The translations under genes were made by a program, and so were the position numbers. From the NCBI RefSeq assembly GCF_902498185.1, contig NZ_CABVIX010000001.1, forward strand, positions 434,001-498,000: DNA of 64,000 nt, read 5' to 3'. This DNA is from Pseudomonas fluorescens (GTDB lineage: Bacteria; Pseudomonadota; Gammaproteobacteria; Pseudomonadales; Pseudomonadaceae). This document shows, in pieces, positions 27,518 through 36,289 of this stretch. Under the pieces are notes generated by a model, which was not told where the DNA came from, did no database searches, and saw only the letters and a program-made list of their open reading frames with translations. The first letter of the stretch is position 1. Every line of letters begins with the position of its first letter.

Positions 27518-27943
27518 ATGTCTACGCTGGAGCGGGCTATTGCAGTGGCTGCCAGGGCGCATGAAGGGCAGCGCGACAAAGGTGGGTCGGCGTACATCCT
27601 GCACCCCCTGCGGGTGATGATGCGGGTGCAGACCGCAGAGCAGCGCATCGTCGCTGTCCTGCACGACGTGCTGGAAGATTCAGGCATCACCTTGTCGGAC
27701 CTTGCCCGCGAGGGTTTCAAGCTCAAGATTCTCGCCGCCGTGCTCGCCCTGAGCCGGCGAAAGGGTGAGGCCTACGAAGACTTTGTCGTGCGCGTAGGCG
27801 ATGACCCACTGGCGCGGATAGTGAAATTGGCCGACCTTGCCGACAACAGTGATCTTTCGCGTATTCCATGCCCTGGCGCCAGTGACCTCGATCGACTGAC
27901 CCGTTACCAGCAGGCCAGCGCCTACCTGCAAGCGCTGGCCTGA
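27518..27943 (+). CDS. HD-domain phosphohydrolase, Mesh1/SpoT-hydrolase-like
   Basis: 141 residues, little more than one HD domain. Blocks GQRDKGGSAYILHPLRV, VLHDVLEDSGIT and VKLADLADNSD match the metal-binding His, His-Asp, Glu-Asp and Asp-Asn residues of the (p)ppGpp hydrolase domain of RelA/SpoT and of small alarmone hydrolases. No synthetase or TGS domain is attached. ATG 27518 has AGGAGG 7 bases upstream. (p)ppGpp or another nucleotide is the inferred substrate. It is convergent with endA, 3 bases apart. Confidence 0.78.
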   Translation: MSTLERAIAVAARAHEGQRDKGGSAYILHPLRVMMRVQTAEQRIVAVLHDVLEDSGITLSDLAREGFKLKILAAVLALSRRKGEAYEDFVVRVGDDPLARIVKLADLADNSDLSRIPCPGASDLDRLTRYQQASAYLQALA

Positions 27944-27946
27944 GGC

Positions 27947-28639
27947 TCAGCTGCAAGCGTTGAGGTCGACCGGCCCGACGAATTCGTTGCCACGGCCCAT
28001 CAGGCAGGCAACCCGCTGATTGCGCTGGTGCTCCCATACCTGCGGCGGGTAGGTCTTGTTCCAGGCGTTGTACAGTTGGCGGTCCTGCTTCGACAGGCGC
28101 AGGTCATACTGCTTGCTCATGTAGAAATAGGTGCGCGCGATCATTCCCCGGATCGATGGCCGCGGCATGACCTTGCGCGCCTTGAAGTCGACCTGGGTCA
28201 GGCAGCTGCCGTATTGTCCCTGCTGCACGGGCAGCCAGCCAAAGCCGTAGTTGCTGCGGTCTCCGTTCACCTCGCCAATGCTGGGCACCAGGTTGTGCAA
28301 GTCGGCCTCGGCGCGCTGGAACACCTTGTCATGGGTCGTGCAGTTCTTGCGCCCACCGTTCTGCCAGCACTGGCGCTGATGGCCGATCTGCCAGGCCGGA
28401 ACAATGTGTTCCCACTCGATGCGCGACGCGCGCTTGGCGTTCTTGCGCGGTACATAGCCGCAGCCCTTGAGGTCGACCTTGTTGCCGTTGTACTTGCACC
28501 CGCAGTAGAACTCGGTCGATTGCGGCGCATACAGGCGCCACGCCACTTTCTTGGCTTCGCTGAAGGTGCGCGGGGCATCGGCATGGGCGGTGGTGAAAGC
28601 AAGCACCAGGCAAGCGGTAGCTAAAAGCGAAACTCTCAT
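27947..28639 (-). CDS. endA: Periplasmic endonuclease I (EndA)
   Basis: 230 residues with a Sec signal (cleaved after THADA). The beta-beta-alpha metal nuclease core is EWEHIVPAWQIG and DLHNLVPSIGEVNGDRSNYGFG, with eight cysteines for disulfides. It degrades double-stranded DNA in the periplasm. It begins 6 bases after the DUF1654 gene and so shares its LexA-controlled promoter (inference). Confidence 0.93.
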   Translation of the reverse strand: MRVSLLATACLVLAFTTAHADAPRTFSEAKKVAWRLYAPQSTEFYCGCKYNGNKVDLKGCGYVPRKNAKRASRIEWEHIVPAWQIGHQRQCWQNGGRKNCTTHDKVFQRAEADLHNLVPSIGEVNGDRSNYGFGWLPVQQGQYGSCLTQVDFKARKVMPRPSIRGMIARTYFYMSKQYDLRLSKQDRQLYNAWNKTYPPQVWEHQRNQRVACLMGRGNEFVGPVDLNACS

Positions 28640-28645
28640 GCGCGG

Positions 28646-28888
28646 TCAGTCATCCTTGGGAACGGTCCAGAAGATCTGCACGCCACCATCATCGCGGTGG
28701 GCGATGGTGACGTTGTCGTTCTCGGCGATCTCTTCGAGCAGGGTTTCCCAGTCATCCGGCGACTCATGGTCCAGGCGCATCAGCAATGCTGTACGGCTGC
28801 GCTGGGCGATGGGGTTGTTGATGATCTTCTGGATGCGAATTCCCAGAAGTTCATAACTGCCAGGGGAAGAAGCTGCGGGCTTGGCCAC
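28646..28888 (-). CDS. DUF1654 family protein
   Basis: 80 residues starting with GTG (MAKPAASSPGSYELLG). The block GIRIQKIINNPIAQRSR and the following acidic LEEIAENDNVTIAHRDDG match DUF1654, a Pseudomonas-specific family often found in phage-like or SOS-linked contexts (recalled from memory). A perfect LexA box overlaps its promoter, and endA follows 6 bases downstream in the same operon. Function unknown; DNA-damage response is inferred. Confidence 0.72.
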   Translation of the reverse strand: MAKPAASSPGSYELLGIRIQKIINNPIAQRSRTALLMRLDHESPDDWETLLEEIAENDNVTIAHRDDGGVQIFWTVPKDD

Positions 28889-28908
28889 GAGTTTGTTTCC
28901 TTGTTTTG

Positions 28909-28924
28909 CTGTATGCGCATACAG
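28909..28924 (-). promoter_or_regulatory. LexA (SOS) box
   Basis: CTGTATGCGCATACAG is a perfect 16-bp palindrome with the CTGT-N8-ACAG consensus of gamma-proteobacterial LexA. It overlaps the -10 element of the minus-strand promoter and lies 21 bases before the DUF1654 start. Confidence 0.85.
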
Positions 28925-28949
28925 TATTTGAGTGTGGCCGTTTTCGCAA
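28921..28949 (-). promoter_or_regulatory. Promoter of DUF1654-endA
   Basis: On the minus strand TTGCGA (28944-28949), 17-base spacer, TACTGT (28921-28926). The -10 element shares four bases with the LexA box, a classical arrangement for SOS repression. Confidence 0.65.
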
Positions 28950-29101
28950 TACTGCGTCAGCGCAAGTTACCCGTGACAATCGATGTGGTCACAATCAAGC
29001 TTTCAAGAGTGGGGGGGCAGGTTTTTCTTGCTCTGCCTGTTCGGTTTTCATCAGATTTCTCGGATAATCCCAGCGCCTGGCACCGGGCGGTTCACCAGGA
29101 T

Positions 29102-29130
29102 TTGACAAATGCCGTTCCCGTTTCCATAGT
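29102..29130 (+). promoter_or_regulatory. Promoter of the rbs operon
   Basis: TTGACA (29102-29107), 17-base spacer, CATAGT (29125-29130). Predicted transcription start is near 29137, touching the operator. Confidence 0.7.
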
Positions 29131-29138
29131 TACGTCCT

Positions 29139-29150
29139 GCAAACGTTTGC
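29139..29150 (+). promoter_or_regulatory. RbsR-type operator O1
   Basis: GCAAACGTTTGC, a perfect 12-bp palindrome with the central CG step typical of LacI-family operators (E. coli RbsR site core AAACGTTT). It sits at about +1 to +13 of the rbsB promoter. RbsR is encoded in the same operon. Confidence 0.8.
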
Positions 29151-29185
29151 GACCCGAAAAAAATCACAAGATCCGGAGTCAACAC

Positions 29186-30130
29186 ATGCAATTGCCTTTC
29201 GCTGGCCGAGTTTTGGCCATTGCCGTTCTTGCCGCGCTGTCCCTGTCCCAGGCTCATGCCGACGACAAACCCAAGGTTGCGCTGGTCATGAAATCCCTCG
29301 CCAATGAGTTCTTCCGCACCATGGAAGACGGCGCCAAGGCCTATCAGACAGAGCACTCCACCGATTTCGACCTGATCGCCAACGGCATCAAGGACGAATC
29401 CGACACGTCCAACCAGATCCGCATTGTCGAGCAGATGATCGTGTCCGGCGTGACCGCCCTGGTCATTGCTCCGGCCGACTCCAAGGCTTTGGTGCCTGTG
29501 GTGAAGAAGGCCATGGATGCTGGTATCACCGTGGTCAACATCGACAACCGCCTTGACCCCGACGTGCTCAAGAGCAAGAGCATCTCCGTGCCTTTCGTAG
29601 GCCCCGACAATCGCAAGGGTGCGCAACTGGTCGGCGACTATCTGGCACAGCAGAAGCTCAAGGCAGGGGATCAGGTCGGCATCATCGAGGGCGTGCCGAC
29701 CACCACCAACGCCCAGCAGCGCACTGCGGGTTTCCAGGACGCCATGGCTGCCGCGCGCATGAACGTGGTTTCAGTGCAGTCGGGCAACTGGGAAATCGAC
29801 AAAGGCAACGCCGTCGCCGCCGCCATGCTCAACGAGTATCCCGAGCTCAAGGCGCTGCTCGCCGGCAATGACAGCATGGCCCTCGGCGCCGTGTCGGCCG
29901 TGCGCGCCGCAGGCAAGACCGGGCAGGTGCAGGTAGTGGGCTACGACAATATCAATGCCATCAAGCCGATGCTCAAGGACGGCCGCGTACTCGCGACTCT
30001 CGAGCAGCACGGGGCAGGGCAGGCGGTGTACGGCATCCAGGCCGCGCTGCAGATGATCAAGGGCGAGAAGCCCGCAGTGGATGCCGACAACGTCATCCAG
30101 ACCCCGGTCGAGCTGATCACCCAACCCTAG
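29186..30130 (+). CDS. rbsB: D-ribose-binding periplasmic protein RbsB
   Basis: 314 residues. Signal peptide to about residue 25 (LSLSQAHA-DD). The mature type I periplasmic-binding fold begins KPKVALVMKSLANEFF, with ribose-contact blocks GIKDESDTSNQ, GPDNRKGAQ and AGNDSMALGAV. The ATG at 29186 follows GGAG; a much longer upstream frame is non-coding. First gene of rbsBACRKD. It captures ribose for RbsAC. Confidence 0.95.
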   Translation: MQLPFAGRVLAIAVLAALSLSQAHADDKPKVALVMKSLANEFFRTMEDGAKAYQTEHSTDFDLIANGIKDESDTSNQIRIVEQMIVSGVTALVIAPADSKALVPVVKKAMDAGITVVNIDNRLDPDVLKSKSISVPFVGPDNRKGAQLVGDYLAQQKLKAGDQVGIIEGVPTTTNAQQRTAGFQDAMAAARMNVVSVQSGNWEIDKGNAVAAAMLNEYPELKALLAGNDSMALGAVSAVRAAGKTGQVQVVGYDNINAIKPMLKDGRVLATLEQHGAGQAVYGIQAALQMIKGEKPAVDADNVIQTPVELITQP

Positions 30131-30178
30131 TCGTCACGTGCGCGCCTGCCCCGGCGGCGGGCGCTTGGAGAATCGGCC

Positions 30179-31729
30179 ATGTCAGTGACGGCGAATGTCG
30201 TGCTTGCAGTCAGCGCCCTGGGCAAGACCTACGCACAGCCCGTGCTCGGCGATATCGCGTTGAACCTGCACGCGGGCGAGGTGTTGGCGCTGACCGGCGA
30301 GAACGGCGCCGGCAAGAGCACTTTATCCAAACTCATCAGCGGCCTGGAGACCCCAAGCACCGGCTGCATGCACTTCCTGGAACAACCCTACGCCCCTGCC
30401 AGCCGCAGTGAGGCCGAGCGGCTCGGCGTGCGCATGGTCATGCAGGAACTCAACCTGCTGCCGACGCTGACCGTCGCCGAAAACCTGTTCCTGGATAACC
30501 TGCCCAGTTGCGCTGGCTGGATCAACCAGAAGCGCCTGCGCCAGCTGGCAACCGCAGCCATGGCTCAGGTCGGCCTGGACGCCATCGACCCTGATACCCC
30601 GGTGGGGGAGCTGGGCATGGGCCATCAACAAATGGTCGAGATCGCCCGCAATCTCATTGGCGACTGCCGGGTGCTGATCTTCGACGAGCCCACCGCCATG
30701 CTCACTGCCCGCGAGGTGGAGTTGCTGTTCATCCAGATCGAGCGCTTGCGCAAGCGCGGGGTCGCCATCGTCTATATCTCGCATCGCCTCGAAGAGCTGC
30801 AGCGCGTGGCCCAGCGCATCGCCGTGCTGCGTGATGGCAAGTTGGTATGTGTCGAGCCCATCCAGCGCTACAGCAGCGGCGAACTGGTCAATCTGATGGT
30901 CGGGCGCGAGCTTGCCGAGCACATTGACCTTGGCCGCCGGCAGATCGGTGCGCCGCTGCTGCGGGTCAACGGCCTGAGCCGTGCTGACAAGGTGCACGAC
31001 GTGTCGTTCGAGGTCAGGGCAGGGGAGATCTTCGGAATCTCCGGCCTGATCGGTGCAGGCCGCACCGAGCTGCTGCGCCTGATATACGGGGCCGATCTGG
31101 CCGACAGCGGCAGCATCGAGCTGGGGCAGCCGCCGCGCCCTGTAGACATCGATTCCCCCAAGGCCGCCGTGCGCGCCGGCATCGCGCTGATCACCGAAGA
31201 CCGCAAGGGCGAAGGCCTGCTGCTGTCGCAGTCGATCAGCGCCAACATCGCCTTGGGCAACCTGGATGCCGTGTCCTGCGCTGGCGTGCTCGACCACGAA
31301 GCCGAGCGCGCACTCGCGCATCGCCAGATCAGTGCCATGCGCATTCGCAGCGCCGGCCCTGAGCAGGCAGTAGGCGAGTTGTCGGGCGGCAATCAGCAAA
31401 AGGTGGTGATCGGTCGTTGGCTGGAGCGCGACTGCCAGGTGCTGCTGTTCGACGAACCGACCCGGGGCATCGACGTTGGCGCCAAGTTCGACATCTATGG
31501 CCTCCTGGCCGAACTGGCACGTCAGGGCAAGGCCCTGGTGGTGGTGTCGAGTGACCTGCGCGAGCTGATGCTGATCTGCGACCGCATCGCCGTGCTCTCG
31601 GCGGGGCAGCTGATCGATACCTTCGAGCGCGACCGCTGGAGTCAGGACCAGCTTCTGGCCGCCGCTTTCGCTGGCTACCCGAAACGTGACGCATTGCTGC
31701 ACGCCGCAGCGTCCAGGATGGGCCCATGA
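30179..31729 (+). CDS. rbsA: Ribose ABC transporter ATPase RbsA
   Basis: 516 residues with two ABC domains. The first has Walker A GENGAGKST (residues 41-49) and Walker B LIFDEPTAML. The second has the degenerate Walker A SGLIGAGRTE usual for RbsA-type proteins and a full LSGGNQQKV signature. It powers ribose import. It overlaps rbsC by four bases. Confidence 0.96.
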   Translation: MSVTANVVLAVSALGKTYAQPVLGDIALNLHAGEVLALTGENGAGKSTLSKLISGLETPSTGCMHFLEQPYAPASRSEAERLGVRMVMQELNLLPTLTVAENLFLDNLPSCAGWINQKRLRQLATAAMAQVGLDAIDPDTPVGELGMGHQQMVEIARNLIGDCRVLIFDEPTAMLTAREVELLFIQIERLRKRGVAIVYISHRLEELQRVAQRIAVLRDGKLVCVEPIQRYSSGELVNLMVGRELAEHIDLGRRQIGAPLLRVNGLSRADKVHDVSFEVRAGEIFGISGLIGAGRTELLRLIYGADLADSGSIELGQPPRPVDIDSPKAAVRAGIALITEDRKGEGLLLSQSISANIALGNLDAVSCAGVLDHEAERALAHRQISAMRIRSAGPEQAVGELSGGNQQKVVIGRWLERDCQVLLFDEPTRGIDVGAKFDIYGLLAELARQGKALVVVSSDLRELMLICDRIAVLSAGQLIDTFERDRWSQDQLLAAAFAGYPKRDALLHAAASRMGP

Positions 31730-32721
31730 AACCCTCACCCCTCGAGACACCGGCCAGCCCAGCGCCGCGCCGCTCTGCAACCTCTTTTGGCCTTGGCACT
31801 TATCTTGGCCTGGCGGGCGCGTTGCTGGCGATGATCGTGCTGTTTTCATCGCTCAGCAGTCACTTTTTTTCCTACGGTACCTTCAGCACCCTGGCCAACC
31901 AGATCCCTGACCTGATGGTGCTGGCGGTCGGCATGACCTTTGTGCTGATCATCGGCGGCATCGACCTCTCGGTCGGTTCGGTGCTGGCGCTGGCGGCTTC
32001 AGCCGTCAGCGTGGCGATTCTCGGCTGGGGCTGGAGCGTGGTGCCCGCAGCCTTGCTGGGCATGGCCGCTGCCGCACTGGCTGGCAGTGTTACCGGCGCC
32101 ATCACCGTGGCCTGGCGCATCCCGTCGTTCATCGTCTCGCTCGGGGTCCTGGAAATGGCCCGCGGCCTTGCGTACCAGTTTACCGACTCGCGCACCGCCT
32201 ATATCGGTGACGCCTACGCCTGGTTTTCCAATCCGATGGCGTTTGGCATCTCGCCAGCGTTCATCATCGCCTTGCTGATCATTGTCGTCGCCCACCTGGT
32301 ACTGACGCGTACCGTGTTCGGCCGTTACCTGATCGGTATCGGCACCAATGAGGAGGCCGTGCGCCTCGCTGGTATCGAGCCGCGCCCCTACAAGGTCATG
32401 GTGTTCGCGCTGATGGGGCTGCTCGCGGGCGTGGCCGCCCTGTTCCAGATCTCGCGCCTCGAAGCCGCCGACCCCAACGCCGGTTCCGGCCTCGAGCTGC
32501 AGGTGATCGCCGCCGTGGTCATCGGCGGCACAAGCCTCATGGGTGGGCGCGGCTCGGTCATCAGCACCTTCTTTGGCGTACTGATCATCTCCGTATTGGC
32601 TGCGGGCCTTGCGCAGATCGGCGCCTCCGAACCCACCAAGCGCATCATCACCGGGACGGTCATCGTGATCGCCGTCGTACTCGATACCTACCGCAGCCGG
32701 CGCGCAGCCCGGCGGAACTGA
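31726..32721 (+). CDS. rbsC: Ribose ABC transporter permease RbsC
   Basis: 331 residues, about ten transmembrane helices, of the BPD_transp_2 family. LMVLAVGMTFVLIIGGIDLS and IGTNEEAVRLAGI (ATPase-docking loop) are diagnostic. ATGA overlap with rbsA couples translation. Confidence 0.96.
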   Translation: MKPSPLETPASPAPRRSATSFGLGTYLGLAGALLAMIVLFSSLSSHFFSYGTFSTLANQIPDLMVLAVGMTFVLIIGGIDLSVGSVLALAASAVSVAILGWGWSVVPAALLGMAAAALAGSVTGAITVAWRIPSFIVSLGVLEMARGLAYQFTDSRTAYIGDAYAWFSNPMAFGISPAFIIALLIIVVAHLVLTRTVFGRYLIGIGTNEEAVRLAGIEPRPYKVMVFALMGLLAGVAALFQISRLEAADPNAGSGLELQVIAAVVIGGTSLMGGRGSVISTFFGVLIISVLAAGLAQIGASEPTKRIITGTVIVIAVVLDTYRSRRAARRN

Positions 32722-32724
32722 ACT

Positions 32725-33744
32725 ATGGCAACGATAAAAGATGTCGCGGCACTGGCAGGCATTTCCTACACAACGGTTTCGCATGTGCTGAACAAGACCC
32801 GCCCGGTCAGTGAACAGGTGCGGCTCAAGGTAGAGGCGGCCATCGTCGAGCTCGACTACGTGCCCAGCGCCGTGGCTCGCTCGCTCAGGGCACGCAGTAC
32901 CGCCACTATCGGCCTGCTGGTGCCCAACAGCATCAATCCGTATTTCGCCGAACTGGCGCGAGGCATAGAGGACGGCTGCGAGCGCAACGGCTATTGCGTG
33001 ATCCTCTGCAACTCCGACGACAACCCGCAAAAGCAGCGCAGCTACCTGCGCGTGCTGCTCGAAAAGCGTATCGATGGTCTGATCGTCGCCTCCGTAGGCG
33101 AAGACCGCGACCTGCTCGACAGTCTCGCCTGCGTGCGCACGCCCATGGTCATCGTCGACCGCGCGCTTGAGGGTGTTCCTGCCGACCTGGTGCGCATCGA
33201 CCACGAGCAGGGCGCCTACCTGGCCACCCAGCATCTGCTTGAACTCGGCCACAGCGATATTGCCTGCATCGGCGGCCCGACCGACACCGGTGTCGGCCAG
33301 TTGCGCCTGGCGGGTTTCCATCGGGCCATGGCCGAGGCCGGGGTGGCGGTGGATGAGCAGCGGCTCCTGCAGTGTGATTTCACCAGCGATGGCGGCTATG
33401 ACGCGGCGGCGCGCCTGCTGGGTGACCGGCCGCCCACGGCGATTTTCGCCGGTAACGACATGATCGGCTTCGGTGTGTTGCGCGCCGCCGCCGAGCGCAA
33501 CATCAGCGTACCGGGCCAGCTGTCGGTAATCGGTTTCGACGATATCCAGCTCAGCCGCTATGTGTACCCGGCATTGACCACCGTCGGGCAGTCGATTCGC
33601 GAACTCGGCGAGAGCGCCGCCGAAGTGCTGCTGCTGCGTATCGCCTCGCCCCAGCGCCAGGCTGAACAACGCATCGTGCCGCCAAAGATCGTGCTGCGCG
33701 AATCCACCGGGCCACGCCCGAGCCTGTTCAATGACTACCGGTGA
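32725..33744 (+). CDS. rbsR: LacI-family ribose operon repressor RbsR
   Basis: 339 residues. The helix-turn-helix TIKDVAALAGISYTTVSHVLN is at residues 3-23, followed by the minor-groove hinge helix (VPSAVARSLRARST) and a periplasmic-binding-like effector domain. It starts 3 bases after rbsC. It probably represses the operon through the GCAAACGTTTGC site and is released by ribose (or ribose phosphate), as in E. coli. Confidence 0.93.
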   Translation: MATIKDVAALAGISYTTVSHVLNKTRPVSEQVRLKVEAAIVELDYVPSAVARSLRARSTATIGLLVPNSINPYFAELARGIEDGCERNGYCVILCNSDDNPQKQRSYLRVLLEKRIDGLIVASVGEDRDLLDSLACVRTPMVIVDRALEGVPADLVRIDHEQGAYLATQHLLELGHSDIACIGGPTDTGVGQLRLAGFHRAMAEAGVAVDEQRLLQCDFTSDGGYDAAARLLGDRPPTAIFAGNDMIGFGVLRAAAERNISVPGQLSVIGFDDIQLSRYVYPALTTVGQSIRELGESAAEVLLLRIASPQRQAEQRIVPPKIVLRESTGPRPSLFNDYR

Positions 33745-33753
33745 GGTTTTGAC

Positions 33754-34662
33754 ATGAGCGCCAAGGTGGTAGTGGTCGGGAGTCTCAACATGGACCTGGT
33801 GGCGTGGGCCGAACGCTTGCCGCGCGGCGGCGAGACCCTGCCCGGCGAGCGGTTTTTCACAGCGCCCGGAGGCAAGGGCGCCAATCAGGCGGTGGCTGCG
33901 GCGCGGCTCGGCGCCACGGTGGCGATGATCGGCAATGTTGGCGATGACGCGTATGGCCAGCAGTTGCGCCAGGCGCTGGCGCAGGAGCGGATCGATTGCC
34001 AGGCGGTGAGTGTTTGCCAGGGTGTCTCCAGTGGGGTGGCACTGATCGTGGTGGATGCTACCAGCCAGAACGCCATTGTCTTCATTCCTGGCGGCAACGG
34101 TCAGTTGCTGCCGGAGTCGGTGCAGCGCTTCGACGCGTTGCTGCAGGGCGCCGAGGTCATCGTTTGCCAGCTGGAAGTGCCCTTGGCAACGGTTGCCTGG
34201 ACCTTGCAGCGCGGTCGCGAACTAGGCAAGACAGTGATCCTCAACCCGGCACCGGCCGCAGGGCCATTGCCCCAGGGCTGGCTTGGCCACATCGACTATC
34301 TGATCCCTAACGAAAGCGAGGCCGAGGCCTTGACCGGCTTGCCGGTGCACGACCTTCACAGCGCGTGCCGCGCGGCCGAGCGCCTGATCCGTTGGGGTGT
34401 GGGCAAGGTTATCGTCACGCTGGGCGCACAAGGCGTACTGTTTGCTGACGGCAGCGGCAGCCAGCATTACCCGGCGCCCCAGGTGGCCGCGCTGGATACC
34501 ACCGCAGCGGGGGACACTTTCGTGGGGGGCTTCGCGGCAGCCCTGGCGCAAGGGCTGGCAGAGGGCGATGCCATCGGGCTCGGCCAGCGGGCCGCTGCGA
34601 TCTCCGTCACTCGGGCCGGCGCGCAGCCCTCTATCCCACGTCTTGCGGAGCTGGCGCCATGA
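33754..34662 (+). CDS. rbsK: Ribokinase RbsK
   Basis: 302 residues of the PfkB family. [15 protein letters not shown] (residues 40-54) binds ribose and [13 protein letters not shown] holds the anion hole and catalytic Asp. It phosphorylates ribose to ribose-5-phosphate. It overlaps rbsD by four bases. Confidence 0.96.
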   Translation: MSAKVVVVGSLNMDLVAWAERLPRGGETLPGERFFTAPGGKGANQAVAAARLGATVAMIGNVGDDAYGQQLRQALAQERIDCQAVSVCQGVSSGVALIVVDATSQNAIVFIPGGNGQLLPESVQRFDALLQGAEVIVCQLEVPLATVAWTLQRGRELGKTVILNPAPAAGPLPQGWLGHIDYLIPNESEAEALTGLPVHDLHSACRAAERLIRWGVGKVIVTLGAQGVLFADGSGSQHYPAPQVAALDTTAAGDTFVGGFAAALAQGLAEGDAIGLGQRAAAISVTRAGAQPSIPRLAELAP

Positions 34663-35063
34663 AAAAGACCCCGCTGCTCAACATCGCACTGTCGCGTACA
34701 ATCGCCAGCCTTGGTCACGGCGATATCCTGATAATCGGCGACGCCGGTTTGCCAGTTCCGACCGGCATCGAGCTGATCGACCTGGCCCTCACGCCCGGTA
34801 TCCCGGACTTTGCGAGCACTCTGCGCGTGGTGTTGAGCGAGATGCAGGTCGAGCATCACGTGCTGGCCGATGAAATCTTCATGGCCCTGCCGCCGGCCTT
34901 TGCCTTTATCGAGCAACTGCACGGGCAGCAGCAAATCGGCCTGCGTCGATGTGTGCCCCATGACGCCCTCAAGGCGCTTTGCAAAAAAGCCCGCGCCGTA
35001 GTGCGTACCGGCGAATGCCAACCCTACAGCAACATTGCCCTGATCGCCGGCGTGACTTTCTAG
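34659..35063 (+). CDS. rbsD: D-ribose pyranase RbsD
   Basis: 134 residues. [17 protein letters not shown] is the family motif with the catalytic His near residue 20; the C-terminal [18 protein letters not shown] is also typical. It converts beta-pyranose to furanose ribose for the kinase. Confidence 0.95.
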   Translation: MKKTPLLNIALSRTIASLGHGDILIIGDAGLPVPTGIELIDLALTPGIPDFASTLRVVLSEMQVEHHVLADEIFMALPPAFAFIEQLHGQQQIGLRRCVPHDALKALCKKARAVVRTGECQPYSNIALIAGVTF

Positions 35064-35082
35064 ATCCAGGCACAAGGAGTGC

Positions 35083-36105
35083 GTGATATTGATTCAAGCT
35101 GCCAAACGTTTGCTACAAGGAGCTCTGCTCATGTCAGTCCTCTGCGCCACCTCCTCCCATGCCGCCGTGCATGATCTGATCATCGACACCGACCCAGGTG
35201 CCGATGACGTAGTGGCTTTGCTGCTGGCCATGGCCTCGCCAGACGAACTGAGCATTCGCGCGATCACCACCGTGGCCGGCAACGTGCGCCTTGAAAAGAC
35301 GTCGCGTAACGCCCGGCTGGCGCGCGAGTGGGGAGGTCGAGAGGAAATCCCGGTGTACGCCGGGGCAGGGCGGCCGCTGGTGCGCGCGCCTATCTATGCC
35401 GCCGAGATCCATGGCCAGGAGGGTTTGATCGGCGTGCCGGTCCACGAGCCGCGTCTGGGGCTGGCCAAGGGCAATGCCGTGCAGTATCTGGTCGATACCT
35501 TGAGCCAGGCCGAGCCTGCCAGCGTCACCATCGCCATGCTTGGCCCGCAGACCAACCTGGCTTTGGCGCTGATCCAGCAGCCGGACATCGTCAAAGGCAT
35601 CAAGGAAGTGGTGGTCATGGGTGGCGCCCATTTCAACGGCGGCAATATCACCCCCGCCGCCGAATTCAATCTGTACGCCGACCCACATGCCGCTGAAGTG
35701 GTGTTGGCCAGCGGTGTCAGGCTCACCTACTTGCCGCTGGACGTTACTCACAAGCTGCTGACCAGTGACGCCCGCCTGAAGCAACTGGCCGCGGTGAAGA
35801 ATCAAGCCAGCAGCAAAGTGGTGAATATCCTCAACGCCTACATTCAGCATGACATTGACCTGTATGGCATGACCGGTGGCCCGGTGCACGATGCCAGTGT
35901 CATCGCCTATCTGCTCAAGCCCGGGCTGTTCAGCGGTCGCGACGTCCACCTGACGATCGATACCCGCGATGGCCCGACCTTGGGTCAGTCTGTTGCCGAC
36001 TGGTACGGGGTGCTCAAGCAGCCAGCCAATGTCCACTGGATCAATACTGGCGATGCCCAAGGCCTGTTCGACCTGCTCAGCGTGCGCCTGGCTCGACTGC
36101 AATAG
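35083..36105 (+). CDS. Exported inosine-uridine-preferring nucleoside hydrolase
   Basis: 340 residues. The calcium-binding motif LIIDTDPGADDVVALLLA at the mature N-terminus is the nucleoside hydrolase signature; active-site His is in GPVHDASVIAYLL. The GTG start at 35083 (AAGGAG 3 bases upstream) gives a cleavable signal (AAKRLLQGALLMSVLCATSSHAA). An in-frame ATG at 35131 with AAGGAG 8 bases before it would remove the signal. As the last rbs gene it probably splits nucleosides in the periplasm and supplies ribose to RbsB. An RbsR-like operator overlaps codons 7-10. Confidence 0.88.
   Translation: MILIQAAKRLLQGALLMSVLCATSSHAAVHDLIIDTDPGADDVVALLLAMASPDELSIRAITTVAGNVRLEKTSRNARLAREWGGREEIPVYAGAGRPLVRAPIYAAEIHGQEGLIGVPVHEPRLGLAKGNAVQYLVDTLSQAEPASVTIAMLGPQTNLALALIQQPDIVKGIKEVVVMGGAHFNGGNITPAAEFNLYADPHAAEVVLASGVRLTYLPLDVTHKLLTSDARLKQLAAVKNQASSKVVNILNAYIQHDIDLYGMTGGPVHDASVIAYLLKPGLFSGRDVHLTIDTRDGPTLGQSVADWYGVLKQPANVHWINTGDAQGLFDLLSVRLARLQ
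35102..35113 (+). promoter_or_regulatory. RbsR-type operator O2 (intragenic)
   Basis: CCAAACGTTTGC matches operator O1 in 11 of 12 bases and contains the 10-bp palindrome CAAACGTTTG. It lies within the first codons (Ala-Lys-Arg-Leu) of the nucleoside hydrolase gene and just before the alternative ribosome-binding site at 35117. Confidence 0.6.
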
Positions 36106-36289
36106 CCGCGTGTGGCGAGTAGCGCTCGAATACTTGGTCGATGAAACTGCGCGCCGCCTCGTGGCCGCGATCGCGAACCAGCAGGTCGATGGCGATCAAC
36201 AGTAACTCTTCCGGACTGCCCGGGCTGTAGGCGCTCTGGCCTTCAGCCCATTTGACCTTTATATCGGCAACGATTGTATGACTGCTCAT
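36077..36289 (-). CDS. Hypothetical protein (70 aa)
   Basis: Starts MSSHTIVADIKVKW and contains a predicted helical SPEELLLIAIDLLVRDRG segment. Soluble, no signal peptide. Its 3' end overlaps that of the nucleoside hydrolase gene by 29 bases in convergent orientation, so transcripts would be antisense to each other there. The ATG at 36289 is preceded by a weak GAGAT site. No family recognised. Confidence 0.6.
   Translation of the reverse strand: MSSHTIVADIKVKWAEGQSAYSPGSPEELLLIAIDLLVRDRGHEAARSFIDQVFERYSPHAAIAVEPGAR

Noticed and set aside
31999..33669. A 556-codon minus-strand frame across rbsC and rbsR
   Set aside because: Same reason: an antisense shadow of clearly coding genes.
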